From Cobetia amphilecti (GTDB lineage Bacteria > Pseudomonadota > Gammaproteobacteria > Pseudomonadales > Halomonadaceae), in assembly GCF_020217465.1 (NCBI RefSeq), contig NZ_CP084115.1, positions 2,232,001-2,296,000 on the forward strand: a DNA stretch of 64,000 bases. The letters run 5' to 3'. The notes below the pieces were generated by a model. It was not told where the DNA came from and made no database searches. It saw only the letters and a list, made by a program, of their open reading frames with translations. Below are positions 42,065-50,616 of this stretch, one piece after another (position 1 is the stretch's first letter; every line of letters starts with the position of its first letter). Position numbers and translations under genes: made by a program.

Positions 42065-43168
42065 ATGGTCAGCCCATTGAAATTGATAGTTACCTCCTGG
42101 CGCTGGCTGGTCGGCAAGACCGGCTCCGCCCGAGAGACACTCCATCATGGCTTTCTCGTTTCCGCATTCTTCATCGGGTTGATTTCGGCCCTCTTCAATT
42201 CCCTGCTGGGCCTCACCCTGCCGGCGTACAACATCGTGCTGGTCATCACCAGCGCGTTCATCGCCCTGATGTGGTATCGCTCGCGGTTTCATGGCGAGTT
42301 CCAGCGCATGGCCTGGCTGTTCTGTGCGCTGGTCACTTTCGTGATGCTGCCCGGCAACTGGCTGTTCAATCATGGCGCGACCGGCCCGACCCTGCTCTTC
42401 TACCTGATGGCGTCGGCCTATGTATTGGCGGTACTGCCCGCCGACCCCAAGCGCCGAGGCATCATCGTCATCGGCCTGATGTTCATGCCATGGGCACTGC
42501 TGGCGTTTGAGCATGCAAGGCCGGGCCTGGTCAGCAGCTATGCCAGCGAAGGCATGCGTTTTCTCGATATGGGCTTCAGCTACACGCTGGCCTTCGGGCT
42601 TCTCAGCGTGGTGATCGCAGGCTATGCCCGACGTATCCATGAAGAGCGTGATATCGCCAATGCCTATGCGGCGCGACTCGAGCGCCTCAGCCTGCTGGAC
42701 AGTCTGACCGGCCTCTACAATCACCGCGCCATCCACGAACAGGCCGAAGCCTGGATCAGGCGTTCGCAAAGTGCCTGCCTGCTGATCTGCGACCTGGATC
42801 ACTTCAAGATGATCAATGACAACCACGGCCACCCGTACGGCGACACGGTACTGGAAGAGTTCTCACGCCATGTCAGCCAGTTGACCCGAGAGTTCTCGGG
42901 AGAAGCCGGACGCTATGGCGGCGAGGAGTTCATGATCCTGATTCCCGGCACCCTGGCGACGGCTCGCCAGTTCGATGGATGCCTGCGGGAGCGCTGCGAA
43001 GCCTCGCCCCTGTTGCATGGCGTGATTCTCTTCAGCACCGGCGCCAGCGAATTGCACGCCGATGACACCCTGTCGAGCTGGGTCAAGCGCAGCGATGACG
43101 CCCTCTACCACGCCAAGGAAAATGGCCGAGGCCGTCTGATGGTCGACAAGGACCTGAGCGTCATCTGA
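42065..43168 (+). CDS. Membrane diguanylate cyclase (GGDEF)
   Basis: A 367-residue enzyme that makes c-di-GMP from two GTP. Residues ~25-200 hold five or six membrane helices (MASE-like sensor region). The GGDEF domain occupies ~205-360, with DSLTGLYNHRAI, CDLDHFKMINDNHGHPYGD, and the active GGEEF at 285-289. The RxxD inhibitory site normally upstream is not evident, so product inhibition may be weak. CGAGG sits a few bases before the ATG. It is followed by a perfect inverted repeat and a convergent YaeQ gene. Confidence 0.92.
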   Translation: MVSPLKLIVTSWRWLVGKTGSARETLHHGFLVSAFFIGLISALFNSLLGLTLPAYNIVLVITSAFIALMWYRSRFHGEFQRMAWLFCALVTFVMLPGNWLFNHGATGPTLLFYLMASAYVLAVLPADPKRRGIIVIGLMFMPWALLAFEHARPGLVSSYASEGMRFLDMGFSYTLAFGLLSVVIAGYARRIHEERDIANAYAARLERLSLLDSLTGLYNHRAIHEQAEAWIRRSQSACLLICDLDHFKMINDNHGHPYGDTVLEEFSRHVSQLTREFSGEAGRYGGEEFMILIPGTLATARQFDGCLRERCEASPLLHGVILFSTGASELHADDTLSSWVKRSDDALYHAKENGRGRLMVDKDLSVI

Positions 43169-43202
43169 GCCTTCACCCGCCCGACCTGGACCGACTGAGC
43201 CC

Positions 43203-43251
43203 CCAGACACAACGCCCCCGCAAGCATGGCTTGCGGGGGCGTTGTGTCTGG
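43203..43251. terminator. Perfect 23-bp inverted repeat between convergent genes
   Basis: CCAGACACAACGCCCCCGCA (plus AGC) at 43203-43225 pairs perfectly with 43229-43251 across the loop ATG. There is no T run on either strand. It likely terminates or protects both the GGDEF and yaeQ transcripts. Confidence 0.7.
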
Positions 43252-43273
43252 GCCGGTGCGAGGCTGATGTCGC

Positions 43274-43813
43274 TCAGCGCTCGCCCTTCAGCCACTCGAG
43301 ATTGATCTCGTGCTGGCCATTGTCATCGGTGATGAAGATGGTGCCTTCGGAGATCATCACGGTCCACTTGATGTTGCGCGGCAGCGACTCGGTGATGGCG
43401 TCCAGCGACCCTTCCGGCACGGCCGCGATGCTCAGGTTGGAGAGCCCAGCCACCGCCGGCACGACCTTGGTTTCCCACACACGCAGGCTGCCATAGGCCA
43501 GCAGCGAGGTACGCTCGGTGCGTCGCGAGCACCAGGTCAGGCGCTCGGCATCCGGCTGACCGACTTCGATCCAGTGCAGGATACGGCCATCGAGGCTCTT
43601 TTCCCACAACGCCGGCTCATCGACATCGGACAGGCCGCGACCGAACGCGATGTTCTCGCTGTACCACAGGGCGTGGCCCAGCAGACGCACGCAAAGACGC
43701 AGTTCGGTTTCGGAGGGGTGACGAGCCACCGTGAAGCGCAGGGTCTCGTAGACGCCGCGATCCAGGTCGGTCAGCGACAGATCCACCTTGTAAGGCGTGG
43801 AAGACAGGGCCAT
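43274..43813 (-). CDS. yaeQ: YaeQ family protein
   Basis: A 179-residue protein with the YaeQ pattern throughout: MALSSTPYKVDLSLTDLDRG, VARHPSETELRLCVRLLGHA, LDGRILHWIEVGQPDAERL and the C-terminal HEINLEWLKGER. The fold is related to PD-(D/E)XK nucleases. The family's cellular role is uncertain; it was once proposed as an RfaH-related suppressor. AAGAGA lies upstream of the ATG. It is a single gene, convergent with the diguanylate cyclase. Confidence 0.93.
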   Translation of the reverse strand: MALSSTPYKVDLSLTDLDRGVYETLRFTVARHPSETELRLCVRLLGHALWYSENIAFGRGLSDVDEPALWEKSLDGRILHWIEVGQPDAERLTWCSRRTERTSLLAYGSLRVWETKVVPAVAGLSNLSIAAVPEGSLDAITESLPRNIKWTVMISEGTIFITDDNGQHEINLEWLKGER

Positions 43814-43995
43814 GAAAATCTCTTCTTGAAAAGGCAGACGTCTTGGAAAGGCAATGGCAGGAAGACACTATCCCGATAAAGCACCATGCTCCTCGACTGA
43901 ACCACGCGCGTGAAAATGCAAGCGCGTGGGTGCGGAGCGCAGAGTCTACCCTAGCCGGGCCCTGAACGCCCGACTCCTGCCTGGCATGCCAGCCC

Positions 43996-45246
43996 TCAGG
44001 CGAGGTGACGCGCCACCAAGGCATCGATGGCATCGATATCGCTCAGGCGTTCGCGCGTCATGATCAACTCGCGCCCGAGCGCCAGCGCCCGCCGCTCGGC
44101 GCGTGCGCGGGTGGCCTCATCGCTGATGGATTCGAGCTCCAGAATATGCGCAAGCCCCACAGTGCGGCGGATCAGCTCACAGCCGGCATAGCCCAGTGCA
44201 TCACGCAACATGCGAGACAACAGATGCTCTGCCACGCCCGACGCAGCGAAGCTGGCATCCGATGTATGGGTGGCCTGCTCACGATACTCACAAGCGAAGC
44301 TCTCCCAACTGGCGACCGCCTGGGCGCGCAGCTGCGCTACGTAGTCACGCTTGTTGCCCTGTTCTCCCTCAAGCTCGGTATGCGCACAGGCCGCCAGCCA
44401 CAGTGCTGCCAGCCAGCTGCCAATATCAAAGCCCGCCGGCCCGAAGAAGCCGAATTCCGGATCGATGACCTTCGTACTGTCTTCACGCACGAAGATAGAG
44501 CCCGCATGCAGATCACCATGCAGCAGTGCCTCGGGCGCGGAGAGGAAACGCTGCTTGAGCTCCGCCACTTCGACCTTCAGGGCAGCATCCTGCCACAGGG
44601 CTTCGGCATCCGCGCGCAGCGCCGGATTGATGCTGTTGCGCTCGTGATCACAGAACGGATCGATGAAGAACAGGTCTTCGGTGATCTTGCACTGATCGGG
44701 ATTGATGAAGCGGGCGACGCGCGCCTTCTTGTCGTGGGCATCGAGTGCCAGATCGCTGCTGCGATAAAGCGTAGTGGCCAGAAAATGCCCCATCTGCTCG
44801 CCCAGCCGGGGCAATGACGCGCGCTCCAGGAAGGCATGGCGCAGATTGCGGTGATCGCCGATATCTTCCATCACGATCGCTGAACGAGCTTCATCGAAGT
44901 GATAAAGCGCCGGCACCAGGTCCGGCGCGCAGTCTGCCTCGAACTGCAGAGTTTCCGCCTCGATGCGCACACGCACCAGCGACAGCGGCCAGCTTTCGCC
45001 GATGATGCGCACCCAGGGCAGGCCCTGCTTGACGATTACCGAGGCGGAGCGGTCCGGCGTGCAGACGCGATAGACATAGTTGATGTTGCCATCGCCGATC
45101 TCTTCGACCTGAAGTGCTTCAGCGGTCGCGAAGCCCGGATATCGAGCACCGACGTGCTGGCGCGCGAAGGCGATCACATCCGCATCATCGCGAAACTGAT
45201 AGTCGATGGAAGGCGCGTGGCTAGCGGTGGGGTCTTGAGCAGTCAT
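43996..45246 (-). CDS. mtnK: S-methyl-5-thioribose kinase
   Basis: A 416-residue kinase of the aminoglycoside-phosphotransferase-like fold that phosphorylates methylthioribose in the methionine salvage pathway. Seen: the nucleotide loop IGDGNINYVYRV, SVIVKQGLPWVRIIGESWPL, the catalytic loop LLHGDLHAGSIFVRED, and the metal motif VIDPEFGFFGPAGFDIGSWL. The ATG at 45246 gives the family-type N terminus; a longer frame to 45303 is unlikely. The usual partner mtnA (MTR-1-P isomerase) is not adjacent, so the rest of the pathway must be elsewhere. Confidence 0.93.
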   Translation of the reverse strand: MTAQDPTASHAPSIDYQFRDDADVIAFARQHVGARYPGFATAEALQVEEIGDGNINYVYRVCTPDRSASVIVKQGLPWVRIIGESWPLSLVRVRIEAETLQFEADCAPDLVPALYHFDEARSAIVMEDIGDHRNLRHAFLERASLPRLGEQMGHFLATTLYRSSDLALDAHDKKARVARFINPDQCKITEDLFFIDPFCDHERNSINPALRADAEALWQDAALKVEVAELKQRFLSAPEALLHGDLHAGSIFVREDSTKVIDPEFGFFGPAGFDIGSWLAALWLAACAHTELEGEQGNKRDYVAQLRAQAVASWESFACEYREQATHTSDASFAASGVAEHLLSRMLRDALGYAGCELIRRTVGLAHILELESISDEATRARAERRALALGRELIMTRERLSDIDAIDALVARHLA

Positions 45247-45461
45247 GGCAGGTCTCAGCGCTGAATCATGAAGTCGCCGGCCTCGGCGACGCTTCGCGTG
45301 CATGGCATGCGAAGCACCTCAAGGCTCTCACTTTATTCATTTAAGAAATAAGAAGGCGATCAGTTATAGCGAGAAGATGCCTGCTGGCGCGGCGATTGGC
45401 AAGACCTGCCGAGCGAGTTTTGCTCAGCTCGGCAGGCGCTTGTCGCATGCAGGATGCTGGA

Positions 45462-46889
45462 TTACTGGATGGGAGCCAGCAGATAGGCCGCGCGCGAGAT
45501 CAGCTTGCGCCACATCGGCCGCGCATCCAGCTCTTCGCAGCTGATTTCACGACAGTGGCGGAAGTCCTCTTCGAGCATCGCCTCCACTTCCGAGGCAAAC
45601 TGGTGATCGGGCACGAACGCCGTGATCTCGAAGTTGAGGCGGAAGGAGCGGTTGTCAAGATTGACGGTGCCGATGGTTGCCGTATGACTATCCATCAACA
45701 TCACCTTCTGATGCAGGAAGCCTGGCTGATAGCGGAAGACGCGTACGCCGGAGCGAATCATCTCGGACAGGAACGAGAACGCCGACAGGAACACCAGCAG
45801 GTGATCGGGTCGCTCAGGAATCATCACCCGCACATCCACCCCGCGCAGCGCAGCGATCTTGAGCGCATCCTGCACGCCCTGGTCCGGCACGAAATAAGGG
45901 CTGGTGATCCAGATGCGGCTGACCGAGGAGTGAATCGCCTGCTGCACCAGCAGGCTGGCCGTCTCGCGGCGGTCCGCCGGGCCGGAAGGCACGATCACTA
46001 CATGCTGACATTCGTCACAGCTGATCTGCGGCTGCCATTCAAGCGACAGCACCTCACCGGTCGCCCAGTGCCAGTCTTCCCAGAAGGCTTCCTGCAGGCC
46101 CATCACGCTGGGGCCCTCAAGCTTGAGATGGGTATCACGCCAGGCCCCGTAACGCTCGGAATGGCCCAGATATTCATTGCCGACATTCAGCCCGCCCACG
46201 AAGCCGACACGGCCGTCGATGACGGTGATCTTGCGATGATTACGGAAGTTGATCTGGAAACGATGACGCCAGCCCCGCGAGGAATTGAAGGCACTGACCT
46301 CACACCCCGATTCCATCAGATCATTCAGATAGCCGTCGGGCAGCTTGCGCGAGCCGATCTCGTCATACAGGAAACAGACCCGCACGCCGCGTTCGGCGCG
46401 GCGCATCAACTTCTGCTTGAGACGCACCCCCAGTTCATCGTTTCGCACGATGAAGAACTGGATCAGGATGTAATCCTCGGCGGTATCGATGGCATGAAAC
46501 AGCGAATCGAAGGTGTGCTCGCCATTGATCAACAACTTGGCGCGGTTGCCGGTGGTGACAGGCATCATCGCCAGGCGCTCTATGGCATCCAGATGGGTGG
46601 GATTGCCGCCCAGCGGGCGTGACAGCCACGGCGACAGTTTGGGACGGAAACGCATCAAGACGCGGCGCATGGTCGAGTCGCGCTCCTCGCGAGCGCTGAC
46701 ATAACCATAGAAACGTGGACGCCCGAATACCCAGTACAGTGGCAGGGCGACGTAGGGAAAGGTCAGCAGACACAGAATCCAGGCGATCGCACCCTGGGAG
46801 GTACGACTGGACATCAGGGCCATGACGGCGGTCATCGCACCCAGAATGTGACTGCTCAACAGCAGAAAGCCAAGTAACCAGGCGGTCAT
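45462..46889 (-). CDS. cls: Cardiolipin synthase
   Basis: A 475-residue phospholipase-D superfamily enzyme. Two membrane helices lie in the first ~60 residues (AWLLGFLLLSSHILGAMTAV and AIAWILCLLTFPYVALPLYW). Two HKD motifs follow: HRKITVIDGRVGFVGGLN starting at His218, and HQKVMLMDSHTATIGTVN in the second half. The C-terminal DNRSFRLNFEITAFV and LISRAAYLLAPI are typical of Cls. It condenses two phosphatidylglycerols at the inner membrane. GGAGC supports the ATG at 46889; upstream frame extension is not family-like. Confidence 0.94.
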   Translation of the reverse strand: MTAWLLGFLLLSSHILGAMTAVMALMSSRTSQGAIAWILCLLTFPYVALPLYWVFGRPRFYGYVSAREERDSTMRRVLMRFRPKLSPWLSRPLGGNPTHLDAIERLAMMPVTTGNRAKLLINGEHTFDSLFHAIDTAEDYILIQFFIVRNDELGVRLKQKLMRRAERGVRVCFLYDEIGSRKLPDGYLNDLMESGCEVSAFNSSRGWRHRFQINFRNHRKITVIDGRVGFVGGLNVGNEYLGHSERYGAWRDTHLKLEGPSVMGLQEAFWEDWHWATGEVLSLEWQPQISCDECQHVVIVPSGPADRRETASLLVQQAIHSSVSRIWITSPYFVPDQGVQDALKIAALRGVDVRVMIPERPDHLLVFLSAFSFLSEMIRSGVRVFRYQPGFLHQKVMLMDSHTATIGTVNLDNRSFRLNFEITAFVPDHQFASEVEAMLEEDFRHCREISCEELDARPMWRKLISRAAYLLAPIQ

Positions 46890-46974
46890 TGCAGCTCCAT
46901 TGCAGGCGTCAGGGTTGCCAGAGTATGCCACAGCAGTGCGCGCAACGATGCCATGACATCGACGGCACACAGAC

Positions 46975-47014
46975 GAAGACCCCCGCCGGCATGCCATCAC
47001 CGGCGGGGGTCTTC
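46975..47014. terminator. Hairpin after the fumarase gene
   Basis: GAAGACCCCCGCCGG (46975-46989) pairs perfectly with 47000-47014 across a ten-base loop. It lies 44 bases past the fumarase stop and 86 bases upstream of the cls start. T run absent. Confidence 0.7.
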
Positions 47015-47057
47015 AGGTCATATCCACACGATACGACGGCGTATCACGACAGGGCCA

Positions 47058-48563
47058 TCATGCACGCTCAGCGATGATTTCCTTCCACTTGGCCGGGCCC
47101 GTCTGGTGCACGGAGACACCCGCGCTGTCGACGGCTACGGTCACCGGCATGTCTTCGACCTCGAATTCGTAGATCGCTTCCATGCCCAGGTCTTCAAATG
47201 CCAGCACACGGGATTTCTTGATCGCCTGGGCGACCAGGTAGGCAGCGCCGCCGACGGCCATCAGGTAGCTGGACTTGTTGTCACGGATGGCGTCGATCGC
47301 GGTCGGGCCACGCTCTGCCTTGCCGACCATGCCCAAGAGGCCGGTCTCTTCCAGCAAGGTGCGCGTGAACTTGTCCATGCGGGTCGCGGTGGTCGGGCCA
47401 GCCGGACCGACGACTTCGTCACGGATCGGGTCGACCGGGCCGACGTAATAGATGAAGCGACCCTTGAGATCGACCGGCAGCTGCTCGCCGCGTGCCAGCA
47501 TCTCGGTCATGCGCTTGTGAGCGGCGTCACGGCCGGTCAGCAGCTTGCCATTGAGCAGCAGGGTGTCGCCCGGCTGCCAGCTCTGCACTTCCTCGGGCGT
47601 CACGGTGTCGAGGTTGACACGCTTGACACTGTCGCCTGCTTCACGGGTGATTTCCGGCCAGTCCTCGAGCTTGGGTGCCGGCAGTTCTGCCACACCGCTG
47701 CCATCCAGGGTGAAGTGCACGTGACGGGTCGCCGCACAGTTCGGGATGATCGCCACCGGCTTGTTGGCCGCGTGGGTCGGATAATCCATGACCTTGATGT
47801 CGAGCACGGTGGTCAGACCACCGAGGCCCTGGGCGCCGACGCCAGTGGCGTTGACCTTCTCGAACAGCTCGAGACGGATCTCTTCGGCACGGTTGGAGGC
47901 ACCACGCGCCTTCAGTTCCTGGATATCGATCGGCTCGAGCAGGGACTCCTTGGCCAGCTGCATCGCCTTCTCGGCGGTACCGCCGATGCCGATACCCAGC
48001 ATGCCGGGCGGACACCAGCCAGCGCCCATCTTCGGAATCTGCTCCAGCACCCAGTCGACTACGGAGTCGGACGGGTTGAGCATCGCGAACTTGGACTTGG
48101 CTTCGCTGCCGCCACCTTTGGCCGCGACGTGGATCTCGACGCTGTCACCCGGCACCAGCTTGTGGTGGATGATGGCGGGCGTGTTGTCCTTGGTGTTGGC
48201 ACGCTTGCCGTCCGGGTCTGCCAGCACAGAGGCGCGCAGCACGTTGTCCGGCAGCAGATAGGCGCGACGCACGCCTTCGTTGACCATGTCATCCAGGCTC
48301 ATGTCGGCCTCGAAGCGCACGTTCATGCCGACGTGAACGAAGACGGTGACGATACCGGTGTCCTGACAGATGGGACGATGACCCAGGGCACACATCCGGG
48401 AGTTGATCAGGATCTGCGCGATGGCATCCTTGGCGGCAGGATTCTCTTCACGCTCGTACGCCGCGTTCATGGCGTCGATGAAATCCTTCGGATGGTAGTA
48501 GGAGATGTACTGCAGCGCGTCGGCGACGCTCTGGATCAGGTCATCCTGGCGGATCACGGTCAT
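47058..48563 (-). CDS. fumA: Fumarate hydratase, class I (Fe-S)
   Basis: A 501-residue class I fumarase converting fumarate to malate in the TCA cycle. Cluster cysteines are likely in CQDTGIVTVFVHVG, GAGWCPPGMLGIGIGGTAEK and IIPNCAATRHVHF. The C-terminal swivel domain has GPTTATRMDKFTRTLLEETG then LLGMVGKAERG, and FEDLGMEAIYEFEVEDMPVT. Length matches the single-chain FumA/FumB type rather than the two-subunit form. GGAG lies about nine bases before the ATG at 48563. The enzyme is oxygen-sensitive. Confidence 0.95.
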   Translation of the reverse strand: MTVIRQDDLIQSVADALQYISYYHPKDFIDAMNAAYEREENPAAKDAIAQILINSRMCALGHRPICQDTGIVTVFVHVGMNVRFEADMSLDDMVNEGVRRAYLLPDNVLRASVLADPDGKRANTKDNTPAIIHHKLVPGDSVEIHVAAKGGGSEAKSKFAMLNPSDSVVDWVLEQIPKMGAGWCPPGMLGIGIGGTAEKAMQLAKESLLEPIDIQELKARGASNRAEEIRLELFEKVNATGVGAQGLGGLTTVLDIKVMDYPTHAANKPVAIIPNCAATRHVHFTLDGSGVAELPAPKLEDWPEITREAGDSVKRVNLDTVTPEEVQSWQPGDTLLLNGKLLTGRDAAHKRMTEMLARGEQLPVDLKGRFIYYVGPVDPIRDEVVGPAGPTTATRMDKFTRTLLEETGLLGMVGKAERGPTAIDAIRDNKSSYLMAVGGAAYLVAQAIKKSRVLAFEDLGMEAIYEFEVEDMPVTVAVDSAGVSVHQTGPAKWKEIIAERA

Positions 48564-48911
48564 CAGGATCGGCTCCTCAAGGGCAAGCGATGGAAAAGAC
48601 AGACACACTGGCGCACAGGGCACAGGGGCGATTACTGTTGTCAGGCACGGCAATCGCGCCGCCACGGGGCGAGCGTCAGATCAGGTGCGCGGGATTATAC
48701 CTCATGCGAGCACGCGGCGGCAGAGCGAATCCTGCAACCCGCAAGACATGAGAATTCAGCAGGTTATGGCCCAGTCTGCGCAAGGCTCTCCCGCCCTGAG
48801 CCGCCTGCTTCGCTGCCGGCAGTCGCGTGTATCGCGAAGCGACTGCCGCCGTCCCGTTGCGGTACCGTCCTGTCATGCAGACTCCCCTTCTTCAGCCACG
48901 ATGATTGCTCA
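48564..48911. other. Divergent promoter region between fumA and the amidase gene
   Basis: No gene is supported here; a long open frame on the plus strand that enters it is antisense to fumA. No FNR, Fur or LexA-type palindrome was recognised by eye. Confidence 0.4.
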
Positions 48912-49880
48912 ATGACGCCACGCGACTGTTCACCCCCCTCCTTCTCGCCACGCCTCTTCCCGCGACGCTTCTTCTCGCGGCGTCTGCTGTCGCTGGCCGC
49001 TGCCGCGCTCACGATGTTGCTGGCAGGCTGTGGCACCCAGTCGGGTTCTGGCGCAGGTGTCGGGAGCGATACCTTCGACTGGGTGACGCCCTCCCCCCAC
49101 GGCAAGAGCAATTCACGGGTTCGCCATCTGGTACTTCACTACACCGATGATGATCTGCACGGCTCCCTGCTCAGCCTGACGGGCTCTCAGGTCAGCGCTC
49201 ATTATCTGCTGTCGGCGCCGATGCCCGCGACCGGCCTGCCGCGCGTCTATCCGCTGGTGCCGGAAGCGCGCCGCGCCTGGCATGCCGGCGTCAGCCAGTG
49301 GGGTGAGCGCAGCAATCTCAATGACACCTCCATCGGTATCGAGATCGTCAATGCCGGGCCCCTGGCACTGGAGCCATTGCAGGGAGGCGAGCAGGAAGAT
49401 GCCAGGGAGGCGGTCGCCAGGCGCTGGGCCCCCTCACGTGGCTTCGCACCGTGGAGCGAGGCGCAGATCACTGCATTAATCACGCTGCTCAAGCCCATCA
49501 TCGCGCGCCATGGCATCAAGGCGGTGGATATCGTCGGGCACTCGGACATCGCCCCTGAGCGCAAGACCGACCCCGGCCCGCGATTCCCCTGGCAACGCCT
49601 GCATGACGCCGGCATCGGTGCCTGGCCACGCACCTCTGACGTGCTGTGCTTCCAGCGCCAACTGGCAAGCGAAGGGCTGCCATCACGAGAGGTTCTGCTC
49701 ACGGCGCTGACGCATTACGGCTACCCAGTGGACGTCGCACGGCCCGAACTGGCGATTGCCGCGTTCCAGGCACACTTTCGTCCCGGGTCGATCAGTGGGG
49801 CCTTCGATGTCGAGAGTATCGCGATATTGCTGGCGCTCAACGCACGTTACCGCCAGTCGCCTGGCTGCCAGCCGCCCTGA
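48912..49880 (+). CDS. amiD: N-acetylmuramoyl-L-alanine amidase, AmiD-like lipoprotein
   Basis: A 322-residue amidase_2 enzyme. The N terminus is Arg-rich, then a hydrophobic stretch ends in the lipobox LLAG-C (MLLAGCGTQS), so it is a lipoprotein. The zinc site is seen in VRHLVLHYTDDD, the Tyr/Trp region EARRAWHAGVSQWGERSNLN then DTSIGIEIVN, and VGHSDIAPERKTDPGPRFPW. A peptidoglycan-binding-like helical domain follows. This is the AmiD layout: outer-membrane recycling amidase that cleaves anhydro-muropeptides. The ATG at 48912 is preferred; the frame stays open far upstream only by chance. The SD is weak. Confidence 0.9.
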   Translation: MTPRDCSPPSFSPRLFPRRFFSRRLLSLAAAALTMLLAGCGTQSGSGAGVGSDTFDWVTPSPHGKSNSRVRHLVLHYTDDDLHGSLLSLTGSQVSAHYLLSAPMPATGLPRVYPLVPEARRAWHAGVSQWGERSNLNDTSIGIEIVNAGPLALEPLQGGEQEDAREAVARRWAPSRGFAPWSEAQITALITLLKPIIARHGIKAVDIVGHSDIAPERKTDPGPRFPWQRLHDAGIGAWPRTSDVLCFQRQLASEGLPSREVLLTALTHYGYPVDVARPELAIAAFQAHFRPGSISGAFDVESIAILLALNARYRQSPGCQPP

Positions 49881-50099
49881 AAACGTCAGGCATGAGCCCC
49901 GGACAGTCACCTGAATGTCACTTCCCTGTCACATTTCTGACGCAGCATCGATTTGTCCTTGACGCACCAAACAGATTTGCATGGCAGTTTGACGACCGCC
50001 GTCTACTCTGGGATGAGGCATGACCAGAGAGGGTCATGGGCAGACAAGCTAGCGACTGGCTCGAAGAAGCCGGAATACCCCATCACAATGAGGTTCATC

Positions 50100-50459
50100 A
50101 TGGCTGACAACATTCTCAGTGCAGTACCTGAAACGGCAGCAGACATGACAACACCCGCCACATCCCCCGGGGCTCTTGGATTCGTCGTCTGTGATGACAA
50201 TCGCATCTATGGGGCGGGCATGAGCGAAGAAGACTGCCTCGACAACGCCCTGGAGTGCCTGTGCGGTTTCTGTGAGCGCAGCGCGCTCAAGAAGATGCTG
50301 GAGCTATGTCAATCCGGCGTGCGCTATCCCTTGCGCCAGCTTCCCGCCAGCCAGGCCTGCGTCAGCAATTGCCAGGTCTCCGGCCCTACCGATCATTACC
50401 GTATCCATGACGGCGTCGCCTATGCTCCGGAAGAATTCGTGACACCTCTCTCGGCGTAA
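50100..50459 (+). CDS. Small cysteine-rich protein of unknown function
   Basis: A 119-residue protein. After a ~25-residue Thr/Ala-rich lead comes a core with six cysteines (VVCDDNRIYGAG, EEDCLDNALECLCGFCERS, LELCQSGVRYP), then QACVSNCQVSGP. The Cys spacing could bind a metal or Fe-S cluster, or form disulfides. No signal peptide is clear. GAGG lies before the ATG at 50100; an earlier in-frame ATG is at 50088. The 220 bases upstream hold its likely promoter. No family recognised. Confidence 0.65.
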   Translation: MADNILSAVPETAADMTTPATSPGALGFVVCDDNRIYGAGMSEEDCLDNALECLCGFCERSALKKMLELCQSGVRYPLRQLPASQACVSNCQVSGPTDHYRIHDGVAYAPEEFVTPLSA

Positions 50460-50522
50460 GCCATTCACGCCACTTTACCCGCCCCCCCCCTGGCTCGCAC
50501 CCTGCATCGCATCCTCAAGAAA

Positions 50523-50564
50523 GCGCCCCTGCCACCGAGGTTTCAGTGACAGGGGCGCGTTCTT
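50523..50564 (+). terminator. Terminator after the cysteine-rich protein gene
   Basis: GCGCCCCTG (50523-50531) pairs with CAGGGGCGC (50550-50558); the inner CCAC/GTGA extends the stem with one mismatch. It is followed by GTTCTTTT. It also lies past livF's stop on the other strand. Confidence 0.75.
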
Positions 50565-50616
50565 TTGCATTGCCTTCCTCTGGTGAGGCGCGACAGCGAA
50601 TCACGTGCCAGGCCTC

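Noticed and set aside
46953-48911. Upstream 650-codon extension of the AmiD frame
   Set aside because: It is antisense to fumarase over most of its length. A proper lipoprotein signal begins at 48912, so the extension is chance openness.
50477-50492. Run of consecutive C bases as a possible phase-variable tract
   Set aside because: It lies in the spacer after a stop codon and before a terminator, so slippage would not affect a gene or an obvious promoter.
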